Shown: piece after piece, positions 1 through 8,555 of the stretch
How positions within the stretch are numbered: the first letter of the stretch is position 1
Layout of the letters: each line of letters starts with the position of its first letter
Translations under genes and position numbers: made by a program
The notes under the pieces: generated by a model
Database searches by the model: none
What the model saw: the letters and a program-made list of their open reading frames with translations, nothing else
Told to the model about the DNA's origin: nothing
DNA from: Chloroherpetonaceae bacterium
GTDB taxonomy: Bacteria; Bacteroidota; Chlorobiia; Chlorobiales; Chloroherpetonaceae
Assembly (NCBI GenBank): GCA_028277445.1
Contig: JANQGG010000042.1
Span: forward strand, 1-64,000
Direction of reading: 5' to 3'
Length of the DNA stretch: 64,000 bases

Positions 1-17
1 ACGCATTTACGTTATTG

Positions 18-91
18 GTCACCCTGAATTAATTTCAGGGTCTCAGAAAATGCCAATTTGGTTGAGATGCTGAAAACAAGTTCAGCATGAC
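18..91. repeat. REP-like double hairpin
   Basis: Two short inverted repeats lie side by side. ACCCTGAA at 21-28 pairs with TTCAGGGT at 34-41, and ATGCTGAA at 67-74 pairs with TTCAGCAT at 81-88. An outer GTCA (18-21) and TGAC (88-91) also match. This is the architecture of dispersed bacterial REP/BIME elements. Related hairpins occur near 52731, 53051 and 58642, and a RAYT transposase sits at 3936. Positions 92-312 hold no gene that I can see, only AT-rich sequence. Confidence 0.7.
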
Positions 92-363
92 TAGAAAATG
101 GGTGTCATTTTCTGTTTGTTTATTGTCAAATATTTGAGCTCGCATTGACATTTAAGAATGCGCGTTCTTAATTTTTAAATCCGTAACAAGGGGTTGCAAC
201 CCCTTGTTAAGCCGATACTAATCCGTCATTGGAAGCAGTTGATAGGTTAGCCACATATAAATGTTGTTTAATTCATACGCAGAGTGGTTAAAACCTTTAA
301 ATAATTGTAAATTTGTTTAAACGGCTCTGCAGTAGCCATTTTCAACGTTTAACCATCCATATT

Positions 364-3201
364 ATGGAGCATAATGCGGAACATGTGGTTGAGCATGCAG
401 AACATGCGGTCAGTAGCGGACAGCTCGGCTTGTTATTTTTAATATTAGCGTTAGTTATTGGCGCAGCCACACGATTTTTTTTGCGAAAAACCCCGGTTCC
501 GTACACTGTAGCTTTACTGATTGCCGGTTTAGGCTTGGGTATTATGGAACGCAATCATTGGCTTAGCGGCGAAGGTATTCTCGGAGAGATCGGTTCTGCA
601 ATTAATTTGGCCTCACAAATAGATCCCCATTTTATTTTATTTGTTTTTCTTCCCACGTTGATTTTTGAAGCGGCATTTGCCATGGATGTGCATGTGTTTA
701 AACGCTCCATTGCTAATGTGGTTTTGCTGGCCGTACCGGGTCTTTTAATCGGAACGGCTCTTCTGGGTGGTATGGCGCTTTTTTTTCCTTACAATTGGGA
801 TTGGACTGTGGCATTGATGTTTGGGACTTTGCTAAGCGCAACTGATCCGGTAGCTGTAGTGGCTTTACTTAAAGAACTAGGCGCAAGTAAAAAACTGGCT
901 ACCTTGATTGAAGGCGAATCGTTATTAAATGATGGAACGGCCATTGTGATCTTTATGGTGTTTTTATCTGCCGTAACGGCATCGGGAGAAATTGGCACGT
1001 TTGAAGGTATTCTTGGAAATTTCAGCTGGGTAGCGTTTGGCGGCATTGTCTTGGGATTAATTATAGCTGCCGGTACCATTTGGTGGCTCAGGCATGTTTT
1101 TAATGATGCCTTGGTTGAAATCACCCTAACGGTTGCAGCAGCTTATCTGGTGTTTTATATCGCGGAATCGTTTTTGCATGTCTCTGGTGTTTTAGCGTTG
1201 GTTGCTTTAGGTCTGTTGCTGGCCGGTGTGGGCAGAACGCGGATCAGCCCCGAAGTGGAAGGCTTTTTGCACCAGTTTTGGGAAATGACGGCATATTTGG
1301 CCAACACCTTAATTTTTATTTTGGTTGGCGTAGTAATTGCAGAACGGGCATCGGTTGGCACGCTGGAAGATTGGGTTATTCTTGGTTTGTTGTATGTGGG
1401 TATTCATGTGGTGCGTGCCATTGTAATTGCAACGTTGTATCCGATTTTAAGAAAGTCCGGGTATGGTTTGCCGCCTAAGGAAGCTATTGTTTTGTGGTGG
1501 GGCGGTTTAAGAGGCGCAGTTGGTTTGGCGCTAGGTTTATTGGTGGCCCAAAATATGTTGATCCCTGAAGAAATTCGTGGTCAAATCTTGTTCCATTGTG
1601 CAGGCATCGTAGCCTTAACATTGCTGATTAATGGCACCACGACACGAAGTTTAATCAAAGCGCTGGGCATGCAAAAGGTGGCTGCCGCAAAAGCATTGAT
1701 GCTAGATAACGCCATTAAATTTATCCGTGAAGATGCCGATAAAAATTATGAGGTGCTTCGTGAAAATAAATTTCTTTCCGGCGCTGATTGGGAGCGCGTT
1801 CGCGGTTACATGCCACGACGAAAAACGCCAAAAGAAAAGGGTGAAATTACCGACGTTGAAGAAATTGATTTGGCTGCAGAGGCAAGACGCCGCATTTTGG
1901 AAGCCCAAAAACGAAGTTATTGGCATCAATTTGAAGAAGGCATTCTTGGCCAGGGCGCTGTAAGGCGGCTAACCGAGGCTGTAAGTATTGCATTGGATCA
2001 TGAATCGGATGTCGCTTTAAATGATTGGAAAGAACTAAATCATTTTTGGCAATTTCCATTGTTATTAACCAAATTGCAACGCTTCCCGTTAATTGGCAAT
2101 ATGGTGCGAAAAAGCCTTTACGACAGATTAGCCTTTGGTTACGATATTGCCAGAGGTTATGTGGTTGCGGTTGAAGAAATCAGCGAAAATATCGAAAGCA
2201 TTGCCCCTGATGAACATATTGCCATTGATTTAGGCGTTGAGCTTAACTTCAACCGCGGTATTGCGCTTGGCGCTATTAAAAAGCTTCGTGAAACGTTTCC
2301 GGAAATTGCTGTAGCGATTGAAACTAAAACAGCCGCAAGATTAATGTTGAACCATGAACGGAATGCTATACGAAAATTACAGAGTTCAGGTGTCTTAAAC
2401 GAAGTGGAAACCTCAAGATTGAGTGGAGCTGTTGAGCGGCGCATGAAAAAGATCTTCGATACGCCACCTTCCATCGATTTGCCGGAACCGCGCGATATGC
2501 TCAAAGAAATACAATGGCTTAGCGGTATGGATGATAGTGTTTTCAAAAAAATTTGGAGTATTACTAAAGAAGAAATTGTTCCCGAAGGCCAGGCGCTGTT
2601 TAATAAAAATGCACCGGGTGAATCGGTTGTTATCATTGTTAGAGGCACAGTTAGACTTGATTACGAAACAGATGTTTCCGATTACGCAGGTTCGGGATCA
2701 ACTCTTGGCGAATTGGTATTATTATCATCAAGTCAGTTTTTATTTGATGCCGTTGCCGAATCCAACGTTCAGGTTTTAAAATTACCGGGAATTGAACTAA
2801 AAAAAATTATTGATGAACATCCCCAAATTCGTGAGAAACTTTGGCAAACAGCAGGTATTCGGGCCGCTGAAAGCAAGTTGAGAACAATGGAACCGTTCAA
2901 GCAATGGGGGCATATTGAACTCAAACGATGGCTGTTAAATGGTAAAGTTGTCTGGCCGCCAAAAAACAGGCTTCAAATGGTGAAAGGCACGATCATTTTA
3001 CTTTCCGGTAAAGCCAGTGAATTTGATGAAACCGGCAATAAGTGCGATTATAAACCAATTTCTGTGCTTCGTGCTGTAAAAGTCTTCTTTGAGGAGGATT
3101 CTGTCGTATATTTGTGCCCTGCCATTAAAATGAGTCTATCAAAAATGCATGTGTTATCCGGTCAACAAGAAGAGGAGACCAATGAAGTTAAATCGGTCTA
3201 G
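364..3201 (+). CDS. CPA1-type Na+/H+ antiporter with C-terminal cyclic-nucleotide-binding-like domain
   Basis: An inner-membrane sodium(potassium)/proton antiporter of the NhaP/SOS1 type, 945 residues from this ATG. The frame is open upstream to a TTG at 313, but the ATG gives the natural start, just before a His/Glu-rich N-terminus (MEHNAEHVVEHAEHA). About twelve hydrophobic segments fill residues 20-410. The family hallmark GESLLNDGTAIVIF is present with the ion-binding Asn-Asp pair at residues 189-190, as is the preceding ATDPVAVVALLKELG. A long helical cytoplasmic part follows, then a cNMP-binding-like beta-roll around residues 720-830 (GQALFNKNAPGESVVIIV). Plant SOS1 and some bacterial homologues share this plan, where the tail regulates transport. 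Whether this copy binds a nucleotide is not visible. It ends 12 bases before the ABC ATPase gene. Confidence 0.9.
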   Translation: MEHNAEHVVEHAEHAVSSGQLGLLFLILALVIGAATRFFLRKTPVPYTVALLIAGLGLGIMERNHWLSGEGILGEIGSAINLASQIDPHFILFVFLPTLIFEAAFAMDVHVFKRSIANVVLLAVPGLLIGTALLGGMALFFPYNWDWTVALMFGTLLSATDPVAVVALLKELGASKKLATLIEGESLLNDGTAIVIFMVFLSAVTASGEIGTFEGILGNFSWVAFGGIVLGLIIAAGTIWWLRHVFNDALVEITLTVAAAYLVFYIAESFLHVSGVLALVALGLLLAGVGRTRISPEVEGFLHQFWEMTAYLANTLIFILVGVVIAERASVGTLEDWVILGLLYVGIHVVRAIVIATLYPILRKSGYGLPPKEAIVLWWGGLRGAVGLALGLLVAQNMLIPEEIRGQILFHCAGIVALTLLINGTTTRSLIKALGMQKVAAAKALMLDNAIKFIREDADKNYEVLRENKFLSGADWERVRGYMPRRKTPKEKGEITDVEEIDLAAEARRRILEAQKRSYWHQFEEGILGQGAVRRLTEAVSIALDHESDVALNDWKELNHFWQFPLLLTKLQRFPLIGNMVRKSLYDRLAFGYDIARGYVVAVEEISENIESIAPDEHIAIDLGVELNFNRGIALGAIKKLRETFPEIAVAIETKTAARLMLNHERNAIRKLQSSGVLNEVETSRLSGAVERRMKKIFDTPPSIDLPEPRDMLKEIQWLSGMDDSVFKKIWSITKEEIVPEGQALFNKNAPGESVVIIVRGTVRLDYETDVSDYAGSGSTLGELVLLSSSQFLFDAVAESNVQVLKLPGIELKKIIDEHPQIREKLWQTAGIRAAESKLRTMEPFKQWGHIELKRWLLNGKVVWPPKNRLQMVKGTIILLSGKASEFDETGNKCDYKPISVLRAVKVFFEEDSVVYLCPAIKMSLSKMHVLSGQQEEETNEVKSV

Positions 3202-3213
3202 AGGTACCAGGTT

Positions 3214-3921
3214 ATGATCAAATTAGTATCGGTAAAAAAGCAGTTAAATCTTTCAAAAGACATTCGTCAGACCATAATCCCCAATCTGACTTTGGACATT
3301 CAAAAAGGGGAATTTGTGGCGATTACCGGCCCATCAGGTTCGGGGAAATCCACCTTGCTTTATATCATGGGTGGTTTGGATAAACCGACATCGGGTGAAG
3401 TTTGGTTGGATGGTGAAAATATTGCTAAAAAAAATGAAGATGAAATGACCCGGATACGAAACGAGAAAATCGGGTTTATTTACCAGTTTCATTTTTTGCT
3501 TCCGGAATTCACCGCATTGGATAATGTGATGATGCCCATGCTGATTAATCCGAAATTTAACCGGAAAACGGCCAAAGCTCGCGCTGAAATGCTTTTGGAA
3601 ACGGTTGGGCTTTCCAACAAAATGAACAATAAACCCTCGCAGCTTTCGGGCGGTCAGCAACAACGCGTAGCAATTGCCCGATCGCTTTCAACCGAACCTG
3701 TCGTGCTTTTTGGCGATGAACCTACAGGAAATTTGGATTCCAAATCCGCCCACAACGTCTATCGTCTATTCAATACGCTCAATAAAGAATTCGAGCAAAC
3801 CATTGTCATTGTTACCCACGATGAAGAATTTGCCAGAACAGCTCATAGAAAGATCCACCTGGTGGATGGCAAAATCGATAGCGATGTGAGGTTAAATGAG
3901 GTTCAAAAAGCAGGTGTGTAA
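3214..3921 (+). CDS. ABC transporter ATP-binding protein, LolD/MacB type
   Basis: A 235-residue ATPase subunit of an ABC transporter in the LolD/MacB/FtsE branch. It has Walker [10 protein letters not shown] near residue 40, the signature [15 protein letters not shown], Walker [15 protein letters not shown] and the H-loop VTHDEEFA. The start is supported by a purine-rich GAGGT about nine bases upstream. No permease gene lies beside it, so substrate and partner cannot be read from context; members of this branch usually drive lipoprotein release or macrolide/peptide export. A 3'-terminal copy of this gene type, interrupted by a stop, lies at 5011-5154. A second complete paralogue is encoded at 56532-57245. 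Confidence 0.9.
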   Translation: MIKLVSVKKQLNLSKDIRQTIIPNLTLDIQKGEFVAITGPSGSGKSTLLYIMGGLDKPTSGEVWLDGENIAKKNEDEMTRIRNEKIGFIYQFHFLLPEFTALDNVMMPMLINPKFNRKTAKARAEMLLETVGLSNKMNNKPSQLSGGQQQRVAIARSLSTEPVVLFGDEPTGNLDSKSAHNVYRLFNTLNKEFEQTIVIVTHDEEFARTAHRKIHLVDGKIDSDVRLNEVQKAGV

Positions 3922-3935
3922 AAAGTAGGAATTTT

Positions 3936-4496
3936 ATGAGTTGGAATTCCCCTTCCAAAAAATCTAGAAATCATCAACGCAAGTCTATTCGTCTGAAAGA
4001 CTACGATTATTCCCAGCCTGGTGCATATTTCATTACGATAAACGTGGCTAACCGTAAATGTCTGTTTGGATCAATAAAAAATGATGAAATGATCATAAAC
4101 AAATATGGAAGAATTGCGCAAGAATGCTGGTACAATATCCCAGAACATTTTATACATGTACAACTGGATGCATTTATCGTGATGCCAAACCATATTCATG
4201 GAATTATATTGATAACAGGTGTAGAGGCGACGCATGCGTCGCCCTTACATAAAATCATCCCCATCAATGGCCCAAAATCCAATTCCCTTGGTGCTGTTGT
4301 TGGATCATATAAATCTGCTGTTACAAAACGGATCAATGAAGTGAGGAAAACATCCGGCACTGGTATTTGGCAACGGAATTATTATGAACACATTATTCGT
4401 AATGAAACCGAACTAAATAAAATTAGGGACTATATCCTAACCAATCCCCTAAATTGGAAAAAGGATGATTATTTCGTGGATATAAAGGAAGGTTGA
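3936..4496 (+). CDS. REP-associated tyrosine transposase (RAYT, IS200-like Y1 family)
   Basis: A 186-residue single-strand DNA transposase-like protein. The HUH metal-binding motif is seen in MPNHIHGIILI, and the likely catalytic tyrosine lies in the helix NYYEHIIRNETE. The N-terminal RLKDYDYSQPGAYFITINV is typical of RAYT proteins. These are domesticated relatives of IS200/IS605 transposases and are thought to process REP palindromes. The reading frame contains an 18-base perfect palindrome at 4226-4243, translated as part of GVEATHASPLH, which looks like a REP-type element inserted in frame. The gene is complete. REP-like hairpins elsewhere in the window are candidate substrates. Confidence 0.88.
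   Translation: MSWNSPSKKSRNHQRKSIRLKDYDYSQPGAYFITINVANRKCLFGSIKNDEMIINKYGRIAQECWYNIPEHFIHVQLDAFIVMPNHIHGIILITGVEATHASPLHKIIPINGPKSNSLGAVVGSYKSAVTKRINEVRKTSGTGIWQRNYYEHIIRNETELNKIRDYILTNPLNWKKDDYFVDIKEG
4226..4243. repeat. 18-bp perfect palindrome inside the RAYT gene
   Basis: GGCGACGCATGCGTCGCC reads identically on both strands. It is much richer in GC than the flanking coding sequence. It is translated in frame between ITG and IIPINGPK, a region where the transposase family tolerates insertions. Confidence 0.85.
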
Positions 4497-4499
4497 GTT

Positions 4500-4899
4500 T
4501 TATTTTTGCTTGCCATAATAAAACTGCTGCCGCTCAATGATCTTGTGATAAATTTTATCAACAGTTTCCTTAAGCTCCGGCGCTTGTGAGAGCAATGTGG
4601 TTTCGGTGGCTTTATTACCGAGAAGCTTTGCAGTAACAAAATAAAGCGGTTTAGCCATATCAATTAAGGTTTGCCCGACCACACCTCAATAACGCATTGA
4701 AAAGGAGTTGACTCTAAATTATTCTGTTCCGATGCATTGCATTTCACAATGAGTGAATAGGCTTGATTTGCCTTTTGGTTTTCGTAATAATACATTAAGG
4801 CAAGGTTGAATATGGAGCTTACAAGCCCTTTGTCTATTGCCATCAGATAATATTTGACAATAAATTCATTGTCAAAAATTTTAGCAATAAAATTATTGT
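4500..4899 (-). pseudogene. Remnant of a Sel1/TPR-like repeat protein, frameshifted
   Basis: Read on the minus strand, a stop-bounded frame from about 4899 gives a repeat-like stretch containing KYYLMAIDKG and FNLALMYYYE, the rhythm of Sel1/TPR repeats. It ends in a stop near 4671. The next frame (MVGQTLIDMAKPLYFV through to a stop at 4500) continues without a gap and ends IIERQQFYYGKQK. Joining the two frames near 4675-4682 gives one continuous helical protein tail, so I read this as a 5'-truncated, frameshifted gene. The family call rests on pattern only. An alternative is that the 60-residue distal ORF is expressed by itself. Confidence 0.45.
4855..4874. repeat. Inverted repeat TGACAAT-N6-ATTGTCA
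   Basis: Seven-base arms separated by six bases, in an AT-rich stretch where related ATT/TTT motifs recur. It falls inside the degraded Sel1-like remnant, and no function can be assigned. Confidence 0.4.
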
Positions 4900-5010
4900 C
4901 ATATCATAAAAACGTGAACCGAAATGGGTTGAGAGAAATAGTTATCTCAATATGAGCTAATTGTTTAACGGATAAAAATTTTGGAAAAGGGTAAAAGATA
5001 AAGCTTTCAG

Positions 5011-5154
5011 CTCAATAAAGAATTCCAGTAAACCATTGTCATTGTTACCCACGACGATGAATTTGCCAGAACCGCTCATAGAAAGATCCACCTGTTGGAT
5101 GGCAAAATCGATAGCGATATCAGGCTGGGTAAACTAGCTGACTCCGCCGCTTAA
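5011..5154 (+). pseudogene. Broken duplicate of the 3' end of the LolD-type ABC ATPase gene
   Basis: Positions 5011-5127 match 3778-3894 of the complete ABC gene at 107 of 117 bases by my count, without gaps. The glutamine codon after LNKEF is TAA here, so the copy cannot be translated through. The frame otherwise continues [18 protein letters not shown] and ends in its own tail, GKLADSAA, then a stop at 5152. The divergent tail suggests a decayed paralogue rather than a very recent tandem duplication. Positions 5155-5438 hold no supported gene. Confidence 0.85.
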
Positions 5155-5438
5155 AGATTGTGATTCTCATGTAAATATGATCTGAGATAACAAGTGCATA
5201 GAAACTGATAACCATATGAAAGGCTGTATGGACATATGCCGGTCATGTTGCAATCTACAATTGCAATGTCGTTTGAAATTTGTGATTTAACGTTGCAATA
5301 CGGCTTAGAACCTTTAGATAAGCATTGAAACGATTTGTTGCAGTTTTCGGACTTATCGAAAGCATATTTAGGGATATCCACAGTTATTGGGATTTAAGGG
5401 ATTTGATCATTGATTCTATAAGTTTTTAGAGTCCCATA

Positions 5439-6752
5439 CTAATGGTATGGATAGAAAATATAGAATGTTAAAGAGGCAATTGCAAGCAACCACAGTCCCG
5501 GTTTAACTTCCCTTACTTTACCATCCAGAAGCTTAAGTACAGGATAAGCTATAAATCCTGCAGTAATTCCCACACCGATGTTGAACGAAAAAATCATCAA
5601 CGAAATGCATAAAAAAGAAGGGATAAGTTCGGTGTAATCGTTGAATTTAATGTATTGAAATGAGGTCATCATAAACATACCCACAATAACCAGGGCCGGT
5701 CCGTATGCAAAAGAAGGAATGGCGGTAAGAATTGGAGAAAAAAACAACGCTAGAAGAAACAAGCCGGCAACCACAACGGATGTAAATCCGGTTCGCCCGC
5801 CGGCTTCAATACCTGCTGCGGATTCAATATATACCCCGGCTGTGGTAGTTCCGAATAGCGAGCCAAATACGGTTGAAAGCGCATCAACCAGCATGGGTTT
5901 TTCAATTTGCGGGAGATTTCCTTTGCTATCCAAAAGTTTGGCACGTGCTGAAAGCCCAATCAATGAACCCATCGTATCTACAAAATCCATAACCAATACC
6001 GATACAATAACACTAAGAAACCCCCAGGTTAAAGCGCCCGCAATATCCAATTCAAGAAAAATCGATGATATATCAGGCGGCATGCTCCAAATGCGTGAGG
6101 GCATGGGCGAAAGATTAAGCGAAAATGCCAAAGCAGTAATCGATAAAATTCCAATGAGCAATCCTCCCGAAACACGTTTAATAATCAATATGCTGGTTAA
6201 TAAGAGGCCTAAAATTGCAAGTAATGCTTTGGGCATTGAAATATCGGCCAAACGTACCGGAGCGCCATCGACACCCAGTGTAATGAATTCCATGGCTTGA
6301 AACCCTAAAAATGCCAGGAAGAAACCGATGCCAACTGCAAAACTATACTTTAAAGTGTTTGGAATTGATTTGGCTAGCCAGGTTCTAAGATTTAAAACGG
6401 TTATCAGTGTAAAAAAAACACCGCTGATAAAAATAGCGCCCAATGCCGTTTGCCAGCTGTAACCTAATGAAACGACAACGGTATAAGCGATAAATGCATT
6501 TTCACCCATATATGGCGCTATTGCAAATGGTCGTTTGGCGTACAAACCCATAAGCAGTGTTCCAAATGAAGCCGTCAGGATTGTGGCAACCATACTGGGT
6601 TCTTTTGGTATGCCTGCAGCTTGGAGAATTGCTGGATTAACCACGATAATGTAAGACATGGTTGCAAATGTCGTTAATCCTGCCAAAAGTTCTCGCTTAA
6701 ACGACGTGTTATTTTCGGAAAACCTGAAAAATGTTGAAATCAGACGAGTCAT
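5439..6752 (-). CDS. NCS2-family purine permease (AzgA/PbuG-like)
   Basis: A 437-residue inner-membrane transporter, expected to take up adenine, guanine or hypoxanthine with protons. The N-terminal block RELLAGLTTFATMSYIIVVNP is characteristic of the AzgA branch, as are PYMGENAFIAYTVV and the central DFVDTMGSLIGLSARAKLLD. About twelve to fourteen hydrophobic segments span the protein, and the length is normal. It stands alone on the minus strand. I looked for a purine riboswitch in the leader (6753-6860, minus strand) and saw none. Confidence 0.92.
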   Translation of the reverse strand: MTRLISTFFRFSENNTSFKRELLAGLTTFATMSYIIVVNPAILQAAGIPKEPSMVATILTASFGTLLMGLYAKRPFAIAPYMGENAFIAYTVVVSLGYSWQTALGAIFISGVFFTLITVLNLRTWLAKSIPNTLKYSFAVGIGFFLAFLGFQAMEFITLGVDGAPVRLADISMPKALLAILGLLLTSILIIKRVSGGLLIGILSITALAFSLNLSPMPSRIWSMPPDISSIFLELDIAGALTWGFLSVIVSVLVMDFVDTMGSLIGLSARAKLLDSKGNLPQIEKPMLVDALSTVFGSLFGTTTAGVYIESAAGIEAGGRTGFTSVVVAGLFLLALFFSPILTAIPSFAYGPALVIVGMFMMTSFQYIKFNDYTELIPSFLCISLMIFSFNIGVGITAGFIAYPVLKLLDGKVREVKPGLWLLAIASLTFYIFYPYH

Positions 6753-7039
6753 GGTCTGTTAGATGTGAGTATCAAACTCATTTTAAAATGTTCTGAATAT
6801 GTTCCTAGATCGCGTTTCTAAAACACAAACTCGATGAATTTTTGCTAAGCACTGAATAAATTAGTTTATTCTTATCTATAGTTTATCTGTTATTTATGGT
6901 AATCATCTAATTTATAGCAGCTTTTATATGAAACTGTCTTTGAACGGCATGAACGAAACACACATATAAAAGAAATGATTTTTTTTAATATGAAACCCAA
7001 TTTGTTATTCAGCTGTTTAAATAACAAAATTATACCATT

Positions 7040-7528
7040 ATGATACTTGAAAAAGAAGAATTGACTGCTGAAGTTAAAAGTGAACTCTATAAAGCATTAA
7101 CAAAAAAACTTTTTCTTCTCATCAAACCAGATTTTGATTATATATCCAATGCAGCAAATTTTGTAGCCGTTATTTTTCAGAATGTTCCTGATATAAATTG
7201 GGCGGGGATATATTTTTATAGATCCGGTAAGCTAAGTTTGGGTCCTTTTCAAGGATTGCAGGCTTATCCGACGGTTGAGTTAGGTAAAGGCTTGGTTGGC
7301 GGGGCAGCTAACATGATGAAAACCGTGATTTTTGATGACATAAATCTCTATCAAGGGCAACAAATGAGTTCAAACCTTACAAATTCAGAGATTGCGGTTC
7401 CTTTGATAAAAGACGGGAAGATTTTTGGGGTTCTGGATATTTCAAGCGACTCCATGAATCGTTTTGATCAAGAAGACAAAGCCGGTTTGGAAAATTTGTG
7501 CGAAGTATTTCTTAAGATTTTGAAATAG
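7040..7528 (+). CDS. GAF-domain protein of the free-methionine-(R)-sulfoxide reductase family, catalytic cysteines absent
   Basis: A 162-residue single GAF domain. The fRMsr framework is clear: NWAGIYFYRSGKLSLGPFQG, then SEIAVPLIKDGKIFGVLDI, then RFDQEDKAGLENL. In the E. coli enzyme (YebR/MsrC) three cysteines do the chemistry, in KIACV, GVCG and HIACD. Here the matching positions are Tyr76, Val86 and Ser110. The only cysteine in the protein is Cys154 near the C-terminus. The fold is probably kept while the reductase activity is lost, so a ligand-binding role is possible. The gene is intact and reads as a normal coding frame. It lies 163 bases upstream of a peroxiredoxin gene in the same orientation. 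Confidence 0.88.
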   Translation: MILEKEELTAEVKSELYKALTKKLFLLIKPDFDYISNAANFVAVIFQNVPDINWAGIYFYRSGKLSLGPFQGLQAYPTVELGKGLVGGAANMMKTVIFDDINLYQGQQMSSNLTNSEIAVPLIKDGKIFGVLDISSDSMNRFDQEDKAGLENLCEVFLKILK

Positions 7529-7691
7529 CGAAATTCCCCCGCTTTAAATCTATAAAATGAGAGATAATCCCCTTTATTTCAAAAAAAATTTTAAACCCAA
7601 TAAACGTTTTGTTTTTTGAAGGAATTTTCTTAAATAGTAATAGTTATCATTAAGTAAAAAACATCTTTTCAACCTCAAAAAAATCTCAATT

Positions 7692-8234
7692 ATGGCAACT
7701 GTTGGACAAAAATTCCCTGATTTCAATTTAGAAGCCTGTGTTTCCCTTGAACATGGCAAAGAGTTTAGACAAATTTCCCTAGAAAATCAATTGAAAAGTG
7801 GCAATTGGCAAGTCATATTTTTTTGGCCAAAAGATTTCACGTTTGTATGCCCAACTGAAATTAAATCGTTTAATGACGCCTACAATGATTTTAAGGATCG
7901 CGATGCCGAGCTTTTAGGCGCCAGCACCGATACAGCATTTGTTCATTTGGCGTGGCGGCAAAATCACAGTGATCTTCGGGATTTGAAATTTCCCATGCTG
8001 GCTGATGCAGCCAAACGTTTATCCGGTGAATTGGGAATCCTGACATCAGACGATCAAGTGGCATTAAGAGCAACCTACATTATTGATCCTGAAGGCATTA
8101 TTCGTTGGGTAAATATTAACGATTTAAATGTGGGTAGAAATATTCAGGAAACCTTAAGAGTACTTGATGCTCTGCAAACTGATGAGCTTTGCCCTTGCGA
8201 TTGGAAAAAAGGTGATGAAGTGCTTCAGCCCTGA
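7692..8234 (+). CDS. Peroxiredoxin (AhpC/TSA family)
   Basis: A 180-residue cytoplasmic thiol peroxidase that reduces hydrogen peroxide and organic hydroperoxides. The peroxidatic cysteine is Cys53 in FTFVCPTE, with the family context FWPKDFTFVCPTE. Cys167 and Cys169 in ELCPCDW near the C-terminus are the likely resolving and additional thiols. Length and layout agree with the AhpC branch. It is followed by a strong terminator at 8337-8363. No AhpF or AhpD gene is adjacent. Confidence 0.92.
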   Translation: MATVGQKFPDFNLEACVSLEHGKEFRQISLENQLKSGNWQVIFFWPKDFTFVCPTEIKSFNDAYNDFKDRDAELLGASTDTAFVHLAWRQNHSDLRDLKFPMLADAAKRLSGELGILTSDDQVALRATYIIDPEGIIRWVNINDLNVGRNIQETLRVLDALQTDELCPCDWKKGDEVLQP

Positions 8235-8336
8235 TTGATTCGCATTGGAAAATTTGGGCATGTTGTAGAAGAATATCTTCAACGTCCCCAGGAAATTTCC
8301 TAACGAAACGAGTTCCCTTAAATTTTCACATATCCT

Positions 8337-8363
8337 AAAAGGCGTTTGTAAAAACGCCTTTTT
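8337..8363 (+). terminator. Rho-independent terminator after the peroxiredoxin gene
   Basis: AAAAGGCGTTT (8337-8347), a four-base loop, then AAACGCCTTTTT. The 11-bp stem ends in a T-run. Confidence 0.88.
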
Positions 8364-8555
8364 ACTTATGAAAGTCGGAATTAAAATGACCATCATCGCT
8401 CGTCCGGTTTTGGGGAAAGAAATGTTCGAACTGATCTCATTAGTCAATAGTGCAGCAAATGGTTGAGAAATGTGCGTGGTTAATACCATTAGGCTGGCCG
8501 CAGTTGTTAAAGGTGCAGCTATGGTATTTTCAATTCAAACCAAGAACAATTCTTT
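8364..8555. other. Gene-poor stretch with a short interrupted frame
   Basis: A plus-strand frame beginning ATG at 8368 runs 32 codons (MKVGIKMTIIARPVLGKEMF...) to a TGA, and the same frame then stays open to about 8567. It could be a decayed small gene, but it lacks a ribosome binding site and I recognise no family. Nothing else is seen. Confidence 0.25.

Noticed and set aside
2157-2648. 163-residue minus-strand ORF inside the antiporter gene
   Set aside because: Shadow of the antisense frame. No motif and no ribosome binding site.
5151-5381. 76-residue minus-strand ORF (MDIPKYAFDKSENCNKSFQC...)
   Set aside because: Cysteine-rich, odd composition, no ribosome binding site, and it overlaps the end of the ABC remnant. 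Most likely chance.
5719-6300. 193-residue plus-strand ORF opposite the purine permease
   Set aside because: Antisense shadow of a well-conserved gene; composition is not protein-like.
6753-6860. Possible purine riboswitch before the NCS2 permease
   Set aside because: I read the minus strand for the conserved purine aptamer core and found no matching P1/J2-3 pattern.
8154-8489. 111-residue minus-strand ORF overlapping the peroxiredoxin end
   Set aside because: It crosses the terminator and the peroxiredoxin coding sequence; a shadow.
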